Below, piece after piece: positions 57,034 to 64,000 of a DNA stretch of 64,000 bases. The translations under genes were made by a program, and so were the position numbers. This DNA comes from Hyphomicrobiales bacterium (lineage in GTDB: Bacteria > Pseudomonadota > Alphaproteobacteria > Rhizobiales > Beijerinckiaceae), in the NCBI GenBank assembly GCA_027483895.1, contig JAIXTP010000035.1, positions 1 through 64,000 of the forward strand. The letters run 5' to 3'. How positions within the stretch are numbered: position 1 is the stretch's first letter; each line of letters begins with the position of its first letter. The notes beneath the pieces are model-generated. The model did no database searches. It was not told the origin of the DNA and saw only the letters and a program-made list of their open reading frames with translations.

Positions 57034-57801
57034 ATGAACCGTTTCGTCCCGCGCGCCCTTCTCGGCCTCGCCGCCGGCGTCCTCGTCGCCGCGACCCCCG
57101 CCGCGGCGCAATCGCTCACGGACAAGCAGAAGGACGAGGTCCGCTCGCTGATCCGCGAATACATGCTGACCAATCCCGAGATCATCCAGGAGGCGATGAC
57201 CGAGCTCGAGCGCAAGCAGGGCGAGGCGGAGAAGGTCGCGCGCACCAAGGCGCTGGAGCAGCTCGCGGGCGCGCTGGCCGACAGCCCCCGCGCGATCGTG
57301 GTCGGCAATCCCAAGGGCGACGTCACGCTCGTCGAGTTCTTCGATTACAATTGCAGCTACTGCAAGAAGGCCATGGGCGACGTGAAGACGCTCGTGCAGG
57401 CCGACCCCAAGCTGCGCGTCGTGCTGCGCGACTTCCCCGTGCTCGGCCCGGACTCGGTCGAGGCCTCGCTCGCCGCCGTGGCCGTGAAGAACCAGTTCAC
57501 CGGCGACAAATACTGGGACTTCCACACCAAGGTGCTCGAGTCCCGCGGCCGCGTCGGCAAGGATCGGGTGCTTGCGGTGGCCAAGGAGATGGGCGCGGAC
57601 ATGGCCCGTCTGCAGAAGGACCTCGAAAGCCCCGAGACGCGCGCGGCCGTCGAGGAGACGATGCGCTTCGCCGACGCGCTGCGCCTGCAGGGCACGCCCG
57701 CCTTCGTGGTCGGCAAGGAGGTGATCTTCGGCGCGGTCGGCCTCGAACCGCTGAAGACCGCCGTCGCCTCGACCCGTAAATGCGGGAAAGCTGTTTGCTG
57801 A
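57034..57801 (+). CDS. DsbA family thiol oxidoreductase (periplasmic)
   Basis: A 255-residue protein with a signal peptide (RALLGLAAGVLVAATPAAAQ). The thioredoxin-fold active site is C107-S-Y-C110 in FFDYNCSYCKKAM, and a cis-Pro loop (QGTPAFVVG) is present. The N-terminal helical extension is that of the ScsC/BdbD-like group. It probably acts in disulfide formation or isomerisation. In many Hyphomicrobiales aroQ follows; here accB follows after 153 bases. Confidence 0.9.
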   Translation: MNRFVPRALLGLAAGVLVAATPAAAQSLTDKQKDEVRSLIREYMLTNPEIIQEAMTELERKQGEAEKVARTKALEQLAGALADSPRAIVVGNPKGDVTLVEFFDYNCSYCKKAMGDVKTLVQADPKLRVVLRDFPVLGPDSVEASLAAVAVKNQFTGDKYWDFHTKVLESRGRVGKDRVLAVAKEMGADMARLQKDLESPETRAAVEETMRFADALRLQGTPAFVVGKEVIFGAVGLEPLKTAVASTRKCGKAVC

Positions 57802-57954
57802 GGGGGCACCGCCCTTTTCCTCGGGGCCGCAAGTCGATATGCAGGCACCCAACGGACTCCCGCCGCGCTTGAGTCGCGGGAGCGCATGCCCCGGCATCCG
57901 CGGAACCGGCCCACGCCGAACCGTGCGGACCGCCGAAGACACGGCAAGGACGAC

Positions 57955-58449
57955 ATGAGCCATTCTTCCAAGGACTCCCAAGAAGTCGGCATCGACGCGA
58001 AGCTGGTGCGCCGTCTGGCGCAGATGCTGACCGAGACGGACCTGTCCGAGATCGAAGTCGAAAAGGGCGACCTGCGCATCCGCGTGGCGCGCACGATCAC
58101 CGCTGCGACCGTCACGGTCGCAGCCCCGGCGCCGGCGCATGCCGTGATGGCGCCTCCGCCCGTGGCTGCCGCACCGGCTCCCGCGGCTGCGGCCGTTCTC
58201 GATGCCGGACTTCATCCCGGCGCGGTCTCGTCGCCGATGGTAGGCACGGCCTATCGTCGCCCCTCGCCCGACGCCAAGGCCTTCGTGGAGATCGGCTCGC
58301 AGGTGAAGGCCGGTGAAAAGGTCCTGCTCGTCGAGGCGATGAAGACCTTCAACGAGATCGTCGCGCCGCGCGCCGGCACCGTCACGGCCATCCTCGTCGA
58401 GGACGGCCAGCCGGTGGAATACGGCGAACCGCTCCTCGTCATCGAGTGA
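57955..58449 (+). CDS. accB: Acetyl-CoA carboxylase biotin carboxyl carrier protein
   Basis: A 164-residue carrier. The N-terminal part is followed by an Ala/Pro hinge ([20 protein letters not shown]) and the biotinyl domain with the target Lys130 in VEAMKT. BirA (13039-13821) is the presumed ligase. It lies 7 bases upstream of accC. Confidence 0.96.
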   Translation: MSHSSKDSQEVGIDAKLVRRLAQMLTETDLSEIEVEKGDLRIRVARTITAATVTVAAPAPAHAVMAPPPVAAAPAPAAAAVLDAGLHPGAVSSPMVGTAYRRPSPDAKAFVEIGSQVKAGEKVLLVEAMKTFNEIVAPRAGTVTAILVEDGQPVEYGEPLLVIE

Positions 58450-58456
58450 GCCGGGC

Positions 58457-59818
58457 ATGTTCGACAAGATCCTGATCGCGAACCGGGGCGAGATCGCGCT
58501 CCGCATCCTGCGGGCCTGCAAGGAGCTCGGCATCGCCACCGTCGCGGTCCATTCGACGGCGGATGCGGACGCCATGCATGTCCGCCTCGCCGACGAAAGC
58601 GTCTGCATCGGCCCGCCGCAGGCGCGCGACAGCTATCTCAACATCCCCTCGCTCCTTGCCGCCTGCGAGATCACGGGCGCGGACGCGGTCCATCCGGGCT
58701 ACGGCTTCCTCTCCGAGAACGCGCGCTTCGCCGACATTCTCGAAAGCCACAACATCCACTTCATCGGCCCCAAGGCGGAGCATATCCGCATCATGGGCGA
58801 CAAGATCGAGGCCAAGCGCACCGCCAAGCGCCTCGGCATTCCCTGCGTGCCCGGCTCCGAGGGCGGCATCACCGACGACGACGAGGCGCTGCGCGTCGCC
58901 GCCGACATCGGCTACCCCGTTCTCGTGAAGGCCGCCGCCGGCGGCGGCGGTCGCGGCATGAAGGTCGCGCGCAGCGAGGCCGATCTCGTCCATGCGCTGC
59001 AGACCGCCCGCACGGAGGCCAAGGCCGCCTTCGGCGACGATGCGGTCTATCTCGAGAAATATCTCGAAAAGCCTCGCCACATCGAAATTCAGGTGCTCGG
59101 CGACGGGCGCGGCAATGCCGTGCATCTGGGCGAGCGCGACTGCTCGCTGCAGCGCCGGCACCAGAAGGTCTGGGAGGAAGCGACCTCCCCCGCGCTCAAC
59201 GCCGCCATGCGCGACGACATCGGCGGCGTGGTCGCGCGCGCCATGCAGGAGCTCGGTTATCTCGGCGCGGGCACCATCGAATTCCTTTACGAGGACGGGC
59301 AGTTCTACTTCATCGAGATGAACACCCGCATCCAGGTCGAGCATCCCGTCACGGAGATGATCACCGGGATCGATCTCGTGAACGAGCAGATCCGCATCGC
59401 CGCGGGCTCGCCGCTGTCCTTCCGGCAGGAAGACGTGGTGATCGAGGGCCACGCGATCGAGTGCCGCATCAATGCGGAGCACCCGGTCACCTTCCGCCCC
59501 TCGCCCGGCAAGATCACCTATTTCCACCCGCCCGGCGGCCTCGGGGTCCGGGTCGATTCGGCCGTCTATCAGGGCTATTCGATCCCGCCCTATTACGACT
59601 CGCTGATGGGCAAGCTCATCGTCCACGGCCGCACGCGCAACGAATGCCTCATGCGCCTGCGCCGCGCGCTGGACGAGTTCGTGGTGGAAGGCGTCGAGAC
59701 CACGCTGCCGCTCTTCCGCGCCCTCGTGCGCAATCCGGACATGCAGAACGGGGTCTACGACATCCACTGGCTCGAGAAATTCCTCTCGGGCGGCGGCATG
59801 GACCAGCCCGCGGGTTGA
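58457..59818 (+). CDS. accC: Acetyl-CoA carboxylase, biotin carboxylase subunit
   Basis: A 453-residue ATP-grasp enzyme that carboxylates biotin on AccB, the first step of fatty acid synthesis. The N-terminal [16 protein letters not shown], the glycine-rich loop [12 protein letters not shown] and the active site [14 protein letters not shown] are intact. aat follows by 4 bases. Confidence 0.97.
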   Translation: MFDKILIANRGEIALRILRACKELGIATVAVHSTADADAMHVRLADESVCIGPPQARDSYLNIPSLLAACEITGADAVHPGYGFLSENARFADILESHNIHFIGPKAEHIRIMGDKIEAKRTAKRLGIPCVPGSEGGITDDDEALRVAADIGYPVLVKAAAGGGGRGMKVARSEADLVHALQTARTEAKAAFGDDAVYLEKYLEKPRHIEIQVLGDGRGNAVHLGERDCSLQRRHQKVWEEATSPALNAAMRDDIGGVVARAMQELGYLGAGTIEFLYEDGQFYFIEMNTRIQVEHPVTEMITGIDLVNEQIRIAAGSPLSFRQEDVVIEGHAIECRINAEHPVTFRPSPGKITYFHPPGGLGVRVDSAVYQGYSIPPYYDSLMGKLIVHGRTRNECLMRLRRALDEFVVEGVETTLPLFRALVRNPDMQNGVYDIHWLEKFLSGGGMDQPAG

Positions 59819-59822
59819 GCCG

Positions 59823-60482
59823 ATGTCGTCCGAAGGCACGGACGAACCGATCACTCCGGACCTGCTTCTGCAGGCCTATGCCGCCGGGATCTTCCCCATG
59901 GCGGAAAGCGCGGACGACCCGACGCTCTATTGGGTCGAGCCGCGGGAGCGGGGCATCATCCCGCTCGACGGCTTCCGCATCTCGTCGAGCCTCGCCAAGA
60001 CCGTCCGGTCGGACCGCTACGAGATCCGCGTGGACGGCGACTTCGACGCCGTGATCGCCGCCTGCGCCGAGACGCGTCCCGACACCTGGATCAATGACCG
60101 CATCCGCCGGCTCTACGGCGTTCTGTTCGACCGCGGCGACGTCCATACCGTCGAAGCCTGGCATGACGGCCGCCTCGTGGGCGGGCTTTACGGCGTCTCG
60201 CTCGGCGGCGCCTTTTTCGGCGAGAGCATGTTCCACTTCGAGCGCGACGCGTCGAAAGTGGCGCTCGTCCACCTCGTGTCGCGTCTCAAGAAAGGCGGCT
60301 ATCGGCTTCTGGACACTCAGTTCGTGACGCCGCATCTGGCGACGCTCGGCGCGGTGGCCCTGCCGAGACGCCGCTATCGCGTCCTGCTCGGCGAGGCGCT
60401 CGAAGTGACCGGCGATTTCCTGTGCTGGCCCCGCGAGCACGTGGTGAGCGGCGCCGAGGCGCTCGCGATCTTCAAGGATTGA
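59823..60482 (+). CDS. aat: Leucyl/phenylalanyl-tRNA--protein transferase
   Basis: A 219-residue enzyme that adds Leu or Phe to N-terminal Arg or Lys of proteins, making substrates for ClpS/ClpAP degradation. The family stretches [39 protein letters not shown] and [16 protein letters not shown] are present. It is co-transcribed with accBC. Confidence 0.95.
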   Translation: MSSEGTDEPITPDLLLQAYAAGIFPMAESADDPTLYWVEPRERGIIPLDGFRISSSLAKTVRSDRYEIRVDGDFDAVIAACAETRPDTWINDRIRRLYGVLFDRGDVHTVEAWHDGRLVGGLYGVSLGGAFFGESMFHFERDASKVALVHLVSRLKKGGYRLLDTQFVTPHLATLGAVALPRRRYRVLLGEALEVTGDFLCWPREHVVSGAEALAIFKD

Positions 60483-60494
60483 CGGCGACGCCGC

Positions 60495-61112
60495 TCAGCG
60501 GCTCGGGCGCAATTCGCCGGGGACGGTGCCCGGCGGCCGCGGTGCGCCGTCGCGCGGCGTGGTCGGCTGGAAGGGCGGCTCGGCCCGTTGCGGCTGCGGC
60601 GCCGGCGCGGGCGCAGGCTGGCCCTGTCGCGCGGGCTGCTGCGCCGGTTGCCGGGTCCGTTCCTGCCGACCGTCGCGTGCCGCCGGCGCGCGCGGCGCGA
60701 CGGGCGTGGTGTCTTCGGAAACGGCCTGCACCCCGCCTTTGCAGCCGGTGAGCCATAGATCGTAGACCGGGTGCTCGATCGCATGCAGGCCGGGGCTCGA
60801 GGCGAACACCCAGCCCCCGAAGATCCGCCGCGTCCGCTTGGCCTCGACCAGTTCCTCCACCTCGATGAAGGCGGTGGTGTTCGGGGCTTCGGTCGGCGGG
60901 CGCGTGTAGCAGACGCGCGGCGTCAGCTGCAGCGTGCCGAACTGCACGGTCTCGTCCACCGCGACGTCGAAGCTGGTGATGCGGCCGGTGATCTTGTCGA
61001 GCCCCGCGAAGGTCGCGGTCGGGTTCTTGATCTTGTCCGCGAGCGCCGTCCCCGGCCCGAGCGGAAGCGCGAGACCGGCGAGAAGCAGCAGAGCGGAACG
61101 GCGGAGCATCAT
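60495..61112 (-). CDS. DUF2155 domain protein, exported
   Basis: A 205-residue protein with a signal peptide (RRSALLLLAGLALPLGPGTALA). The DUF2155 core spans about residues 25-130 (DKITGRITSFDVAVDETVQF, RRIFGGWVFASSPGLHAIEHPVYDLWLTGC). The end is a Pro/Gln/Ala-rich tail, probably disordered. The role is unknown. Its place between aat and NDUFA12 is usual in this group. Two ATG codons in a row (61112, 61109) are possible starts; the ribosome binding site is weak. Confidence 0.85.
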   Translation of the reverse strand: MMLRRSALLLLAGLALPLGPGTALADKIKNPTATFAGLDKITGRITSFDVAVDETVQFGTLQLTPRVCYTRPPTEAPNTTAFIEVEELVEAKRTRRIFGGWVFASSPGLHAIEHPVYDLWLTGCKGGVQAVSEDTTPVAPRAPAARDGRQERTRQPAQQPARQGQPAPAPAPQPQRAEPPFQPTTPRDGAPRPPGTVPGELRPSR

Positions 61113-61188
61113 GGCCGCGGGCTTAGCACGCCCCCCGTGGCGGAAAAAGGGCCACGGCGATTCGGGTGGGTCTGGCTCTCGCCCCTCC

Positions 61189-61413
61189 CCGTCATTGCGA
61201 GCGAAGCGAAGCAATCCAGCCTGACGCCAGACGCCGCGCTCCACGCCCGGCATGGATTGCCGCGTCGCTGCGCTCCTCGCAATGACGGATTGCACCTCGA
61301 CATGTCATCCCGGGCGGCGAAGCCGACCCGGGACCCAGAACAATGGTCGGGCGTCGAGCGGCTCTGAAGTTCTCTGGATCCCGGCCCTCCGCTTCGCTGC
61401 GACCGGGATGACA
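61189..61413. repeat. Dispersed palindromic repeat cluster 5
   Basis: A full type A unit (61189-61288) and a full type B unit (61303-61413) in the gap between the DUF2155 and NDUFA12 genes. The type B arms here read tgtcatcccgggcgg and gaccgggatgaca. It explains most of the 403-base gap; the rest is the NDUFA12 terminator. Confidence 0.87.
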
Positions 61414-61462
61414 GCGGCGGATGCCCTGTCCCTTCACGGCCGGGGAGCAAAGCCGGACGAAA

Positions 61463-61488
61463 GAAAAACCCCGCCGAATCGGCGGGGC
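61463..61488 (-). terminator. Rho-independent terminator of the NDUFA12 gene
   Basis: ccccgcc and ggcgggg form the stem, followed on the minus strand by a run of five T. Confidence 0.85.
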
Positions 61489-61515
61489 TTCGAACGCAAC
61501 GGAGCGGGATCCGGC

Positions 61516-61926
61516 TCAGCTGCCGGGCGTCCAGGCCTGATAGTCGCCCGTCGCCTCGCGCCGGGTGTCGGCGTTCAGGATCGAGCCCTTCGGCCGATAG
61601 GCACCCGCCGTACCGGTCGGGTTCGGGCGGTGCGGCTTTTCCCACTCGCGGGGCACATAGCCCTCGCTCTGCGGGGGCTCGTCGAATTTGTGATGCATCC
61701 AGCCGTACCAGCCGGGCGGGATCTTCGAGGCCTCGGCCTCGCCGTTGTAGATCACCCAACGGCGCACGACGCCGAGCGCGGGGTCCACCTTCCCGCCCTT
61801 GGTCCGGTAATAACGGTTGCCGAACTCGTCCTCGCCGACGAACTCGCCGTTGCGCCGGGTGTGCCAGAGCGTGCCGATCGTGGCGCCGTTCCACCAGGTG
61901 AAGATCCGGAGCAGGGTATCTTTCAT
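61516..61926 (-). CDS. NADH:ubiquinone oxidoreductase subunit NDUFA12 homologue
   Basis: A 136-residue protein of the NDUFA12 (B17.2) family, a supernumerary subunit of complex I shared by alphaproteobacteria and mitochondria. GTLWHTRRNGEFVGEDEFGN, RWVIYNGEAEASKIPPGWYG and WMHHKFDEPP are diagnostic. It likely binds the peripheral arm near NuoI. The gene is alone, 33 kb from the nuo operon. Confidence 0.93.
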   Translation of the reverse strand: MKDTLLRIFTWWNGATIGTLWHTRRNGEFVGEDEFGNRYYRTKGGKVDPALGVVRRWVIYNGEAEASKIPPGWYGWMHHKFDEPPQSEGYVPREWEKPHRPNPTGTAGAYRPKGSILNADTRREATGDYQAWTPGS

Positions 61927-62385
61927 CGCGAGAGCCTTTCGAAAGCGCGCGGACTATGGCGTCGGAGGTTCCGGCTGTCCAGTCCGCAGAAGACCCCGGA
62001 CATCCGACCTTCGCCCCCCTTCCGACATACCGCAGAGGTTGAGCTCGCGGGCCGATTCCCGATGCGCGCGGGCCACTTGGCGGAAAATTCTGCGCCGTCC
62101 CCGTTATTCACAAGCGCTGCACAAGATCTGGTGCCGCGACGAAGACCGCGCACAAGACCTTGACGTTTTCGTCGCGGCGACGCTAGCGTCCCTCCCAGCG
62201 GTCCGCCCTCGGCGCCGCCGATTCTTGCTCGCCTTCGACACAACCGCGACGAGCATTTCGGCGACAAACAAAGAGGGACGAGCGTCCGGGGTCGATCGGA
62301 AATCGATGCCGGAACGGTCGGGGGCCGGACCGAATTCGATTCAGGACTATTTTTCCCGGGCGGGAGCCCGGACCAGGGGACGAGA
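61927..62385. other. 459-base gap upstream of nrdJ
   Basis: Holds the divergent promoters of NDUFA12 and nrdJ. A DnaA-box-like ttattcaca lies at 62104-62112. No NrdR box and no cobalamin riboswitch core was recognised, although the downstream enzyme needs B12. Open frames here look like by-products of GC content. Confidence 0.4.

Positions 62386-64000
<1,615 letters not shown>

Overview
The window is a stretch of chromosome from a high-GC alphaproteobacterium, most likely of the order Hyphomicrobiales (Rhizobiales). The supports are a complete 14-gene nuo operon running on into birA, rnj, mce, DUF1467, proS, lolC/E, lolD and dnaE; the tRNA-Leu/tig/clpP/clpX/lon/hup/tRNA-Val/tRNA-Asp block; the aat, DUF2155, NDUFA12 and class II (B12-dependent) ribonucleotide reductase cluster; a DivK-type regulator next to DUF3572; and alphaproteobacterial LexA boxes of the GTTC-N7-GTTC / GAAC-N7-GAAC type. 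The genus cannot be named from the sequence alone.

Layout. 1-3200: rpmG, divK, DUF3572 and dinB, with two clusters of dispersed palindromic repeats. 3200-31200, almost all on the minus strand: dnaE, a 29-residue membrane ORF with a LexA box upstream, lolD, lolC/E, proS, DUF1467, mce, rnj, birA, nuoN to nuoA, then a plus-strand SDR gene, tRNA-Asp, tRNA-Val and hup. 31300-37900: lon, clpX, clpP, tig and tRNA-Leu, a protein quality control block. 37900-43000: a multicopper-oxidase-fold protein without most copper ligands, the bifunctional NAD(P)HX repair enzyme, then glnB-glnA. 43000-50700 is the most accessory part: an orphan gene of lower GC, a molybdopterin oxidoreductase, two small hypotheticals, a universal stress protein, an MFS transporter, a ferredoxin reductase with its 2Fe-2S ferredoxin, and a hypothetical. 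50700-64000: rarA, a Deg-type protease, lexA, an aminotransferase, an M48/TPR protease, a DsbA-like protein, accB-accC, aat, DUF2155, NDUFA12 and the start of nrdJ, which runs off the end.

How the parts fit. The respiratory genes encode proton-pumping complex I plus its supernumerary subunit NDUFA12, which lies 33 kb from the nuo operon. Genome maintenance genes recur: dnaE, dinB, rarA, lexA and nrdJ. The two best LexA-type operators in intergenic DNA sit in front of lexA itself and in front of the 29-residue ORF upstream of dnaE. Size, membrane character and operator make that small gene a candidate SidA-like, SOS-induced division inhibitor, and it is the most interesting item here. Two families of dispersed palindromic repeats occupy most of the larger gene-free gaps.
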